Shown here piece by piece: positions 1-7,094 of a DNA stretch of 17,187 bases. This DNA comes from Lachnospiraceae bacterium. GTDB taxonomy: Bacteria; Bacillota; Clostridia; Lachnospirales; Lachnospiraceae. The stretch is taken from positions 1-17,187 of the forward strand of contig VSOB01000063.1 of the NCBI GenBank assembly GCA_009774625.1, written 5' to 3'. The position numbers and the translations under genes are program-made. Each line of letters opens with the position of its first letter. Within the stretch, counting starts at the first letter, position 1. A model generated the notes under the pieces. The model was not told where the DNA came from. It did no database searches and saw nothing but the letters and a program-made list of their open reading frames with translations.

Positions 1-704
1 GAGATTATCTGGCCATTGTCACACTGGCGTTCGGGGAAATCATTAAAAATCTGATGAATGTGCTGTACATCGGCAGAGATGAGAACGGTTTTCATTTTTC
101 CATGAAGGACAGCATCGCCCTGGGTCTTTCCCCTGAGGGCAAAACGATTCTCAACGGTCCCCAGGGAATTACCGGAACCCCTCATGACGCCAGCTTTACC
201 ATTGGCGTACTGCTGATACTGCTGACATTGTTTGTGATTCTGAATCTGATCCATTCCAGAGACGGCCGGGCGATTATGGCGATCCGGGACAATCGGATTG
301 CAGCCGAATCCATTGGTATCAATGTGACCCGGTATAAGCTGATGGCCTTTACGCTTTCTGCATCGATTGCCGGGATAGCAGGCGTATTATATGCACATAA
401 TCTTTCCACTCTGACGGCGCTGCCGAAGAACTTTGGCTATAATATGTCCATTATGATTCTTGTATTTGTTGTGCTGGGCGGCATCGGCAATATACGGGGA
501 TCTGTGATCTCCGCAGTGGTACTGACACTGCTGCCGGAGCTGCTGCGTGGATTAAGCGATTATCGTATGCTGATCTATGCGGTGGTTCTGATTGTTATGA
601 TGCTGTTTAACTGGAGTCCGAAAGCCGTCGAGTTCAGAGAACGGTATTCATTAAAGCGTCTGCTGCATCTGCCCTCCGGTTCAGGACAATCCGCCGGTAA
701 ATAG
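1..704 (+). CDS. livM: Branched-chain amino acid ABC transporter permease LivM (5' end cut by window)
   Basis: This is one of the two membrane permeases of the LIV-I type importer for leucine, isoleucine and valine. The reading frame is open from base 3 and begins mid-protein with DYLAIVTLAFGEIIKNLMN, the conserved LivM segment, so the start lies outside the window and the ATG at 54 is internal. Hydrophobic segments follow at the codons around 195-250, 340-400, 445-520 and 560-605. The cytoplasmic EAA-type coupling loop (SRDGRAIMAIRDNRIAAESI, bases about 255-315) should dock on LivG/LivF. The LGGIGNIRGS motif near 475-505 is also typical of LivM/LivH. The tail after the last membrane segment is short and basic. 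livG follows after 51 bases and livF comes next, in the usual livHMGF order. The family call is firm; the exact substrate among branched-chain amino acids is inferred. Confidence 0.95.
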   Translation, partial: DYLAIVTLAFGEIIKNLMNVLYIGRDENGFHFSMKDSIALGLSPEGKTILNGPQGITGTPHDASFTIGVLLILLTLFVILNLIHSRDGRAIMAIRDNRIAAESIGINVTRYKLMAFTLSASIAGIAGVLYAHNLSTLTALPKNFGYNMSIMILVFVVLGGIGNIRGSVISAVVLTLLPELLRGLSDYRMLIYAVVLIVMMLFNWSPKAVEFRERYSLKRLLHLPSGSGQSAGK

Positions 705-755
705 AGACAAAAAAGCAAAAGACCTGCGGGTCTGTTATGACAAAGGAGTAGAATA

Positions 756-1514
756 ATGGCATTGTTAGACGTACAAAATCTGTGTATCTCATTCGGCGGC
801 CTCCGGGCCGTGGATGATTTTGAAATTCATATCGAAAAAGGACAGCTCTATGGCCTGATCGGCCCCAACGGGGCCGGTAAAACCACTGTTTTCAACCTTC
901 TGACCGGTGTTTATAAGCCGAATGAGGGGATTATCCGGCTGGATGGTACGGACATTACAGGCAAAAAGACCATAGAGATCAATAAGGCCGGGATTGCCAG
1001 AACGTTTCAGAATATCCGGCTGTTTAAAGGGATGTCGGTGCTGGACAATGTAAAAGTGGGGCTTCACAATCACTATCAGTATTCTTCTCTGGCAGGTATC
1101 TTCCGCACGCCCTCTTACCGGAGAGTGGAAAAGGAGATGAACGAACGTGCCAGAGAGCTTTTGGAAGTGTTTGATCTGGCCGGAGAGGCCGATATTCTGG
1201 CGTCCAATCTTCCCTATGGCAAACAGAGGAAACTGGAAATCGCCAGAGCGCTTGCCACAGATCCCAAGCTGCTGCTTCTGGATGAGCCTGCAGCGGGTAT
1301 GAATCCCAATGAGACGAAGGAACTGATGGATACCATCCGTCTGATCCGGGATCGGTTTGATATGACGATACTGCTGATCGAGCATGATATGAAGCTGGTA
1401 TCCGGCATCTGTGAGGCGCTTTCCGTACTGAATTTCGGGCGCATTCTGACACAGGGCGAGACCGGGGCGGTGCTGAATGATCCGCAGGTAATCACCGCAT
1501 ATCTGGGAGAATAG
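756..1514 (+). CDS. livG: Branched-chain amino acid ABC transporter ATP-binding protein LivG
   Basis: This is a cytoplasmic ATPase that forms a heterodimer with LivF and drives branched-chain amino acid import through LivH/LivM. At 252 residues it has the family's usual length. Visible motifs are Walker A GPNGAGKT (residues 36-43), the Q-loop glutamine in ARTFQNIRLF (about Q85), Walker B LLLLDEP (172-178) and the switch histidine in LLIEHDM (H210). The signature motif reads NLPYGKQRKLEIARAL, the divergent form typical of LivG rather than the canonical LSGGQ. The roughly 20-residue insertion after the Q-loop (HNHYQYSSLAGIFRTPSYRR) is also a LivG trait. The start at 756 is set by AAAGGAG seven bases upstream. 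The stop is 12 bases before livF, which implies co-transcription. Confidence 0.96.
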   Translation: MALLDVQNLCISFGGLRAVDDFEIHIEKGQLYGLIGPNGAGKTTVFNLLTGVYKPNEGIIRLDGTDITGKKTIEINKAGIARTFQNIRLFKGMSVLDNVKVGLHNHYQYSSLAGIFRTPSYRRVEKEMNERARELLEVFDLAGEADILASNLPYGKQRKLEIARALATDPKLLLLDEPAAGMNPNETKELMDTIRLIRDRFDMTILLIEHDMKLVSGICEALSVLNFGRILTQGETGAVLNDPQVITAYLGE

Positions 1515-1526
1515 GAGGGAAGAAAG

Positions 1527-2237
1527 ATGGCGATGCTGGAAGTAAAGAATCTGGAAGTATATTACGGCATGATTCAGGCACTGAAAGGGATCTCCTTTGA
1601 AGTGGAGGAAGGAGAGGTCATAGCGCTGATCGGTGCAAACGGTGCAGGCAAGACGACCACACTGCATACGGTCACCGGACTTCTTCCTGCCAAACGGGGG
1701 AGTGTGTTGTTTGAAGGAAAGGAAATTACCAAAGTACCGGGACATAAGATCGTGTCTATGGGCATGGCCCATGTGCCGGAGGGGCGGAGGATCTTTGCCC
1801 AGCTTTCAGTGCTGCAGAATCTTCGTATGGGCGCTTATACAAGGAAAGACAAGGATGAGATCGAAGAGACACTGCAGATGGTATACCGCAGATTTCCCAG
1901 GCTGGAAGAGCGGCGCGGCCAGATGGCCGGAACACTGAGCGGCGGTGAGCAGCAGATGCTGGCTATGGGCCGGGCGCTGATGTCTCATCCGAAAATCATA
2001 TTGATGGACGAGCCTTCTATGGGGCTTTCACCGATTTTTGTCAATGAGATTTTTGATATTATCAAGGAGGTCAGCAAAAGCGGGACTACGGTGCTGCTGG
2101 TGGAGCAGAATGCGAAAAAAGCACTCTCCATTGCGGACCGGGCATATGTACTGGAGACAGGCAGTATCGTATTGGAAGGCAGAGCAGATGCGCTTCTGGC
2201 CGATGATTCGATCAAAAAGGCTTATCTGGGTGAATAG
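1527..2237 (+). CDS. livF: Branched-chain amino acid ABC transporter ATP-binding protein LivF
   Basis: This is the second ATPase of the branched-chain amino acid importer and partners LivG. It is 236 residues long, which is normal. Visible motifs are Walker A GANGAGKT (36-43), the Q-loop region VPEGRRIFAQLSVLQNL (83-99), the signature LSGGEQQM (137-144) and Walker B ILMDEP (158-163). The usual switch histidine is replaced by glutamine in LLVEQNA (190-196), which is the normal LivF state and not a defect. The start is supported by GGAGGGAAG just upstream. The gene lies 12 bases after livG. A 22-base gap then leads to a kinase-like gene with its own strong ribosome site, so the operon probably continues past the transporter. 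Confidence 0.96.
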   Translation: MAMLEVKNLEVYYGMIQALKGISFEVEEGEVIALIGANGAGKTTTLHTVTGLLPAKRGSVLFEGKEITKVPGHKIVSMGMAHVPEGRRIFAQLSVLQNLRMGAYTRKDKDEIEETLQMVYRRFPRLEERRGQMAGTLSGGEQQMLAMGRALMSHPKIILMDEPSMGLSPIFVNEIFDIIKEVSKSGTTVLLVEQNAKKALSIADRAYVLETGSIVLEGRADALLADDSIKKAYLGE

Positions 2238-2259
2238 GGAAAAACAGGGAGGAGATTAC

Positions 2260-2880
2260 ATGGAGAAGGTTGTCATTACCATTGCGAGGCAGTATGGGAG
2301 CGGGGGACGTACCATCGGCGAGATGCTGTCTAAGGAACTGGGGATTCACTATTATGATAAGGAACTGCTGAAAATCGCATCGGAAGAAAGCGGCATTCAC
2401 GAAAGACTGTTTGCGGGAGCGGATGAAAAGGTGAAAAACAGCCCGCTTTTCCGGATTACCAGAAAGATATATCAGGGACAGTTGATCCCGCCGGAAAGCG
2501 GAGAGTTTACCTCAATGGAAAATCTGTTCAATTATCAGGCCAAAGTGATCAAAGAACTGGCAGAGGAAGAGTCCTGTATTATCATCGGACGCTGTGCGGA
2601 CTATGTGCTTCGGGATTATGACAATGTACTGAGCGTATTTGTCCATGCGCCGGAGGACTATTGTATCGAACAGGCAAGAAAAAAACTGAGCATGCCGGAT
2701 AAGGAGATTAAAAAGTTTATTCAGAAAACGGATAAAGAACGGGCAGAGTATTATAAGCATTATACCGGGAGAGAATGGACGGATGCCAGAAACTATGATC
2801 TGTGTCTGGACAGCAGTAAGCTGGGGATGCAACGGTGCATGGATGAGATCAGGGCATATATGAAAGTCAGATTTCAATAG
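2260..2880 (+). CDS. Cytidylate kinase-like family protein (AAK26/Cytidylate_kin2 type)
   Basis: This is a 206-residue P-loop protein of the cytidylate kinase-like family common in Clostridia. The N-terminus MEKVVITIARQYGSGGRTIG carries the phosphate-binding loop (residues about 9-20). YYDKELL and IIIGRCADYVL are further family hallmarks, and the C-terminal DYDLCLDSSKLG-like strand (here NYDLCLDSSKLG) closes the fold. The open frame extends upstream into livF, but the true start is the ATG at 2260, six bases after GGGAGGAG. The protein resembles but is not the housekeeping CMP kinase Cmk: it lacks the long CMP-binding insert, and its physiological substrate is not established. It is the fourth gene of the liv transcript and its stop directly abuts the next gene. 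Its link to amino acid import is unknown. Confidence 0.87.
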   Translation: MEKVVITIARQYGSGGRTIGEMLSKELGIHYYDKELLKIASEESGIHERLFAGADEKVKNSPLFRITRKIYQGQLIPPESGEFTSMENLFNYQAKVIKELAEEESCIIIGRCADYVLRDYDNVLSVFVHAPEDYCIEQARKKLSMPDKEIKKFIQKTDKERAEYYKHYTGREWTDARNYDLCLDSSKLGMQRCMDEIRAYMKVRFQ

Positions 2881-3618
2881 ATGCCGGACAGTACGGAACA
2901 CAGAGTGTATCAATATAAAAAAATGGATAAAAGATTATTGGCAGCTCAGATCGAAGATGAGCTGATGCATTTGATTGGGCAGGAGTCTGTGAAGGTAGGG
3001 CAGAAAATTCCCAATGAGTTTAAGCTGGCCGAAGAGTTTGGCGTGGGGCGCAGTACGATTCGGGAAGCGGTCAAGAGCCTGGTTTCCAAAGGGATACTGG
3101 AGGTAAGGCGGGGATCCGGCACATATGTGATCAGTACCGGTTTTCAGGAAAATGATCCTTTGGGACTTTCACGGCTGCAGAACAATAAGTATAAACTGGC
3201 GCTGGAATTGTTTGATGTGCGTCTTTTGCTGGAGCCGGAAATCGCAGCGCTTGCGGCAGAGTATGCGGAGGAAGAGGAGCTTATCCAGCTTGTGCGTCTC
3301 TGTGATGAAACGGAACAGATGTATCGGGATGGCAAAAATCATATCCCCAAAGATATTGAACTTCATACCTGTATCGCCAAATGCAGCAAAAACCGGGTGG
3401 TGGAAACGCTGATACCGGTTATCCATACGGCTGTGATGACCTTTGCCAATCTGACCAGGCGGACATTGATGCAGGAAACGATTGAAACCCATCGGGCTGT
3501 TGTCAATGCGATTTCTGACCGGGACCCGGTAGGAGCCAAGTGTGCAATGGTGATGCATCTGACTTATAACCGGCAGGCATTGGTCAGACAATTAAAAGAA
3601 CAGCAAAGAAAAGAATAA
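2881..3618 (+). CDS. FadR-subfamily GntR transcriptional regulator (FCD domain)
   Basis: This is a one-component regulator of about 245 residues. An N-terminal winged helix-turn-helix (residues about 16-85) includes KLAEEFGVGRSTIREAVKSL and the wing GILEVRRGSGTYV. It is followed by an all-helical FCD ligand-binding domain (about 105-235). Candidate metal/ligand residues of the FCD pocket are D158 and H162 (DIELH), H204 (THRAV) and H226 (VMHL). Such regulators often sense sugar acids or other carboxylates. The start is uncertain: the ATG at 2881 abuts the preceding stop and has no clear ribosome site, while the GTG at 2905 and the ATG at 2923 (MDKRLLAAQIE) are alternatives that keep the DNA-binding domain. 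The gene precedes a terminator and then a GntP/dehydratase operon whose promoter carries paired palindromic motifs, so that operon is the likely target. Confidence 0.92.
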   Translation: MPDSTEHRVYQYKKMDKRLLAAQIEDELMHLIGQESVKVGQKIPNEFKLAEEFGVGRSTIREAVKSLVSKGILEVRRGSGTYVISTGFQENDPLGLSRLQNNKYKLALELFDVRLLLEPEIAALAAEYAEEEELIQLVRLCDETEQMYRDGKNHIPKDIELHTCIAKCSKNRVVETLIPVIHTAVMTFANLTRRTLMQETIETHRAVVNAISDRDPVGAKCAMVMHLTYNRQALVRQLKEQQRKE

Positions 3619-3651
3619 AAAAACAGAATATAGGCAAAATAAACAAAAAAG

Positions 3652-3684
3652 AGGATTTCGGAATAGGAAATCCTTATTTTTTTT
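3652..3684 (+). terminator. Rho-independent terminator after the GntR regulator
   Basis: A perfect 8-bp stem (AGGATTTC at 3652-3659, GAAATCCT at 3667-3674) with a 7-base loop is followed by eight consecutive T (3677-3684). The run of A just upstream (3644-3650) could extend the stem. It separates the liv-kinase-regulator transcript from the next promoter. Confidence 0.88.
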
Positions 3685-3712
3685 GTGAAAAATGTAGAAA
3701 TGAAAAGTGAAA

Positions 3713-3723
3713 ACATCTGATGT
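3713..3723. promoter_or_regulatory. Putative operator 1, upstream of the GntP promoter
   Basis: ACATCTGATGT is an 11-base near-perfect palindrome (only the centre breaks symmetry). It ends one base before the -35 box of the promoter at 3725. A second, inverted copy lies downstream of the -10. The position fits a binding site for the FadR-type regulator encoded just upstream; this is inferred from position and symmetry. Confidence 0.6.
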
Positions 3724-3724
3724 A

Positions 3725-3753
3725 TTGACAAAAATAATTAAAAAATATATATT
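3725..3753 (+). promoter_or_regulatory. Strong sigma-A type promoter of the GntP/dehydratase operon
   Basis: A consensus -35 TTGACA (3725-3730), a 17-base spacer that is almost pure A/T and a -10 TATATT (3748-3753, five of six to consensus) predict transcription from about 3760. That leaves a leader of about 115 bases before the permease start. The promoter lies between two copies of a CATCTGAYGT-like motif. Confidence 0.82.
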
Positions 3754-3771
3754 TTATTCGTAAAACATAAG

Positions 3772-3782
3772 ACGTCAGATGA
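3772..3782. promoter_or_regulatory. Putative operator 2, downstream of the GntP promoter
   Basis: ACGTCAGATGA read on the minus strand is TCATCTGACGT. It matches operator 1 (ACATCTGATGT) at 9 of 11 positions, in opposite orientation. It lies about 12 bases after the predicted transcription start, where a bound repressor would block elongation or help close a loop. Its centre is 59 bases from that of operator 1. Confidence 0.5.
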
Positions 3783-3793
3783 ATATATGAAAA

Positions 3794-3799
3794 AGGAGG
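3794..3799 (+). promoter_or_regulatory. Orphan Shine-Dalgarno sequence in the GntP leader
   Basis: AGGAGG occurs in the leader about 75 bases before the permease start, yet no ATG, GTG or TTG follows at a working distance. The permease itself has a weaker GAGAGG site at 3861-3866. The motif may be decayed, may start a tiny leader from a rare AUA codon (3809, ending TAA at 3854-3856), or may be coincidence in a purine-rich leader. Confidence 0.3.
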
Positions 3800-3874
3800 A
3801 GAAAGGAAATAATACATCGGACTACTCACTCATGGAAAGGGATCGTGAAAAAATAAGAAAGAGAGGATATTGTT

Positions 3875-5230
3875 ATGACTGCAGAAATTGCTTTAGATCC
3901 GACAAGACTTGTAGTGGCCGCTGTCATCGGATTGATGCTGTTGTTGGTTCTGATTATTAAATTTAAAATCCAGGCTATGATCGCCATTCTGATAGGCGCC
4001 ATTTCGATTGGCCTGATGGCAGGCATGCCTGCGGAAACTATCGTAACCGCGGTAAACGATGGTATCGGCAATACGCTGAAAGGAATTGCACTGTTGGTGG
4101 GACTCGGTTCCATGTTCGGTGCTATACTGGAAATATCGGGAGGAGCGCAGACACTGGCTGTGACAATGGTAAAATGGTTCGGTGATCAGAAAGCCGCCTG
4201 GGCGCTGGGGATTACGGGCCTGGTGATTGCGATGCCGGTATTTTTTGATGCCGGTCTGATCATTCTGATTCCGCTGGCGTTTTCTCTTGCAAAGCGGACC
4301 AAACGTTCTTCCCTGTTTTATGTGATTCCCCTCCTGGCAGGCCTGGCTGTGGGCCATGCCTTTATCCCGCCTACACCGGGACCGATTCTGGTTGCCAATA
4401 TGCTGGGCGTGGAGCTGGGCTGGGTGATTTTGGTCGGTATTTTCTGCGGTGTGGTTTCCATGATCGTAGCCGGTCCTGTATGGGGCGGCATCTGCGGAAA
4501 CAAATACAATATTTCCGTGCCGGAGCATGTGGCAAAGCAGGAAGATTTTGATGAGTCCAAGCTGCCGAATTTCTGGGCGATCGTGGGAATCATTCTGATT
4601 CCGCTGGTATTGATCATTCTGGATTCCGTTACGGGTGTAGTGCCTGCGCTGGCTTCTCTGCAGCCCATATTTGCGTTTCTGGGAGAGCCTTTTGTAGCGC
4701 TTTTGATTGCAACCGTAGCGGCGATGCTGGTACTGGGCATAGGACATGGATACAATACGGAAGAACTGGAAAAGGTCATGACAAAATCTCTGGAGCCTAC
4801 AGGTCTGATCCTTCTGGTGACGGCATGCGGAGGTGTCCTTCGTTATGTACTGCAGTATTCAGGTATGGGTGATGTGATCGGCGATGCGGTAAGTTCCATG
4901 TCGCTGCCTATCGTATTGCTGGCTTTTATTGTGGCAGCGCTGGTACGTATCTGCGTAGGGTCCGCGACAGTGGCAATGACGATGGCAGCAGGAATCATTG
5001 CTTCTATTCCCGGCATTTCGGAGCTGTCGCCTTTATATCTGGCATGTACTACGGCCGCTGTGGCAGGCGGTGCAACGGTGTGTTCCCATTTCAATGATTC
5101 CGGTTTCTGGCTGGTAAAATCACTGGTAGGTATGGATGAGAAAACCACGCTGAAAACCTGGACTATTATGGAGACACTGGTGGGCGGCACAGGGTTTATT
5201 GTGGCATTGATTATTTCATTTTTCGCATAA
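3875..5230 (+). CDS. GntP-family sugar-acid:H+ symporter
   Basis: This is a polytopic membrane transporter of the gluconate permease (GntP) family, 451 residues, which is full length. Twelve or more hydrophobic segments run through the protein. Family hallmarks are LLVGLGSMFGAILEISGGAQ (about 73-92), the AMPVFFDAGLIILIPLAF stretch (119-136) and GHAFIPPTPGPILVANMLGV (160-179). The C-terminal half has VRICVGSATVAMTMAAG and CSHFNDSGFWLVK. Members import gluconate, other aldonates, glycerate or D-serine. The adjacent IlvD/Edd dehydratase (27 bases away) favours an aldonate-like sugar acid. The start at 3875 has GAGAGG eight bases upstream. Expression probably comes from the promoter at 3725 under the upstream GntR-family regulator. 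The family is certain; the substrate is not. Confidence 0.94.
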   Translation: MTAEIALDPTRLVVAAVIGLMLLLVLIIKFKIQAMIAILIGAISIGLMAGMPAETIVTAVNDGIGNTLKGIALLVGLGSMFGAILEISGGAQTLAVTMVKWFGDQKAAWALGITGLVIAMPVFFDAGLIILIPLAFSLAKRTKRSSLFYVIPLLAGLAVGHAFIPPTPGPILVANMLGVELGWVILVGIFCGVVSMIVAGPVWGGICGNKYNISVPEHVAKQEDFDESKLPNFWAIVGIILIPLVLIILDSVTGVVPALASLQPIFAFLGEPFVALLIATVAAMLVLGIGHGYNTEELEKVMTKSLEPTGLILLVTACGGVLRYVLQYSGMGDVIGDAVSSMSLPIVLLAFIVAALVRICVGSATVAMTMAAGIIASIPGISELSPLYLACTTAAVAGGATVCSHFNDSGFWLVKSLVGMDEKTTLKTWTIMETLVGGTGFIVALIISFFA

Positions 5231-5257
5231 ATAAAGACAGAAAGGATGGGAGTGTAT

Positions 5258-7015
5258 ATGAGCACGTTAAAAAGTCAGGAGATGCGCAGACTGGCGCCGG
5301 AGTTGGATCCACTGCGTATCGGTACCGGCTGGAAGCCGGAGGATCTGGAAAAGCCGCAGGTCATTATTGAAAGTACGTATGGGGACAGCCATCCGGGCAG
5401 CGGACATCTGGATATTCTGGTGGAGGAAGTGAGAAAAGGCGTTGCACAGGAAGGCGGTTTTGGCGCCAGATATTTCTGTACGGATATCTGTGACGGGGAA
5501 AGTCAGGGAACGGACGGGATCAATTTCAGCCTTGTCAGCCGTGAGATGATTTCCAATATGATAGAGATTCATGCAAATGCAACCCCCTTTGATGCGGGCG
5601 TATATCTGTCCAGCTGCGATAAGGGGCTGCCGGGCAATCTGATGGGACTGTGCAGGGTGAATATTCCGGCGATTGTAGTGCCGGGCGGTACGATGAACGC
5701 CGGTCCTGACATGCTGACGCTGGAACAGCTTGGTATGTACAGCGCCAAATTTCAGAGAGGGGAGATTGACGAGGAGAAACTGAACTGGGCTAAGCATCAT
5801 GCATGTCCGAGCTGCGGCGCCTGCTCCTTTATCGGGACGGCATCCACCATGCAGATTATGGCAGAAGCATTGGGGCTGGCTCTGCCGGGCAGTGCATTGA
5901 TGCCTGCCACCAGTCCTGATCTGCTGACTTTTGCCAGAGAAGCCGGTCGGCAGTCTGTCAGGCTGGCGACAATGGAAGGAATGCGTCCCAGTGACATTGT
6001 GACAAAGGACAGCTTTGAAAATGCTATCCTGGTGCATGCGGCGGTTTCCGGCAGTACCAATTGTCTGCTGCATATTCCTGCCATCGCCCATGAACTGGGC
6101 ATAGAGATTACCGGGGATACGTTTGACCGTCTGCACAGAAATGCAAGATATCTTCTGGATGTGCGGCCTGCAGGACGATGGCCGGCAGAATGTTTCTATT
6201 ATGCGGGGGGAGTTCCGGCTATTATGGAAGAAATACGGGAACACCTGCATTTAAATGCGATGACAGTGACAGGAAAAACATTGGGAGAAAATCTGGAAGA
6301 ATTGAAACGGAACGGATTTTATGACCGCTGCAATACATGGCTGGAGGAATTTAACAGGCGCTATGGATGCAAGTTGACGAAAGAAGATATTATTCGTCCT
6401 TATGATAAGGCCATCGGTACAGACGGAAGCATCGCCATCCTGCGGGGCAATCTTGCACCGGAGGGAGCGGTCATCAAGCATACGGCATGTCCTTCAGAGA
6501 TGTTCCATGCAGTGCTGCGGGCCAGACCCTTTGACAGCGAAGAAGAATGCCTGGATGCGGTTTTAAAACATAAGGTGGAAAAGGGAGACGCTGTATTTAT
6601 CCGTTATGAAGGGCCGAAAGGTAGCGGTATGCCGGAGATGTTTTATACGTCTGAAGCCATCAGCAGCGATCAGGAGCTGGGACGAAGCATTGCTTTGATT
6701 ACGGACGGACGTTTTTCCGGGGCCTCCACGGGCCCGGTGATCGGACACTGCAGTCCGGAGGCTGCTGACGGAGGGCCTATTGCACTGGTGGAAGAAGGAG
6801 ATCTGATTGAAATTGATGTAATGGAGCGGAAGCTGAATATTATAGGCATTGACGGTGAAAGAAAGACACCGGAAGAAATCGCGGCTGTGCTGGAAGAGCG
6901 CAGGATGCGCTGGCAGCCCGGAGAGAGACGCTATCGGTCAGGAGCGCTGCGTCTCTTTGCCGAGCATGCGGTCAGCCCCATGAAGGGGGCATATCTGGCA
7001 TACGGGGAATCCTGA
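5258..7015 (+). CDS. IlvD/Edd-family dehydratase (probable sugar-acid dehydratase)
   Basis: This is a 585-residue iron-sulfur dehydratase of the IlvD/Edd family. The family removes water from 2,3-dihydroxy acids to give 2-keto(-3-deoxy) acids. Likely cluster ligands are C78 (DICDG), C120 (SSCDKG) and C186 (CPSCGACSFIGTAST), the three-cysteine pattern of this family. The C-terminal TDGRFSGAS carries the conserved catalytic serine region and is followed by the usual PEAADGGPIALVEEGD segment. The start at 5258 is preferred to the in-frame ATG at 5246 because GGGAG lies five bases before it, whereas the earlier ATG overlaps the AAAGG site. Pairing with a GntP permease and a FadR-type regulator points to an aldonate rather than to branched-chain amino acid synthesis, although IlvD itself cannot be excluded by eye. 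No 2-keto-3-deoxy acid kinase or aldolase is next to it. Confidence 0.9.
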   Translation: MSTLKSQEMRRLAPELDPLRIGTGWKPEDLEKPQVIIESTYGDSHPGSGHLDILVEEVRKGVAQEGGFGARYFCTDICDGESQGTDGINFSLVSREMISNMIEIHANATPFDAGVYLSSCDKGLPGNLMGLCRVNIPAIVVPGGTMNAGPDMLTLEQLGMYSAKFQRGEIDEEKLNWAKHHACPSCGACSFIGTASTMQIMAEALGLALPGSALMPATSPDLLTFAREAGRQSVRLATMEGMRPSDIVTKDSFENAILVHAAVSGSTNCLLHIPAIAHELGIEITGDTFDRLHRNARYLLDVRPAGRWPAECFYYAGGVPAIMEEIREHLHLNAMTVTGKTLGENLEELKRNGFYDRCNTWLEEFNRRYGCKLTKEDIIRPYDKAIGTDGSIAILRGNLAPEGAVIKHTACPSEMFHAVLRARPFDSEEECLDAVLKHKVEKGDAVFIRYEGPKGSGMPEMFYTSEAISSDQELGRSIALITDGRFSGASTGPVIGHCSPEAADGGPIALVEEGDLIEIDVMERKLNIIGIDGERKTPEEIAAVLEERRMRWQPGERRYRSGALRLFAEHAVSPMKGAYLAYGES

Positions 7016-7094
7016 CCGGACAGGGCGGCGCTGACTGCTACAGCTCTACCAGAGTAGGTGAATGCTTCAGCGCCGGGATCAGTTTTCCGGTCAG
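7012..7094. repeat. Nested inverted repeat across the convergent gene junction
   Basis: Two perfect inverted pairs are nested: CTGACCGGA (7012-7020) with TCCGGTCAG (7086-7094), and inside them GGCGCTGA (7027-7034) with TCAGCGCC (7067-7074). The structure spans the last bases of the dehydratase gene, the 22-base gap and the last 19 codons of the minus-strand gene. There is no T-run, so it is not a classical terminator, but it is the only structure between two converging genes. Confidence 0.55.

Noticed and set aside
720..733. Small hairpin AGACC-TGCG-GGTCT between livM and livG
   Set aside because: Only 5 bp with no T-run; too weak to call a regulatory element.
3893..6250. Minus-strand open frames opposite the GntP permease (3893-4747) and the dehydratase (5267-6250)
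   Set aside because: Low-complexity His/Gln/Arg-rich translations in the shadow of conserved genes, with no ribosome sites or family motifs.
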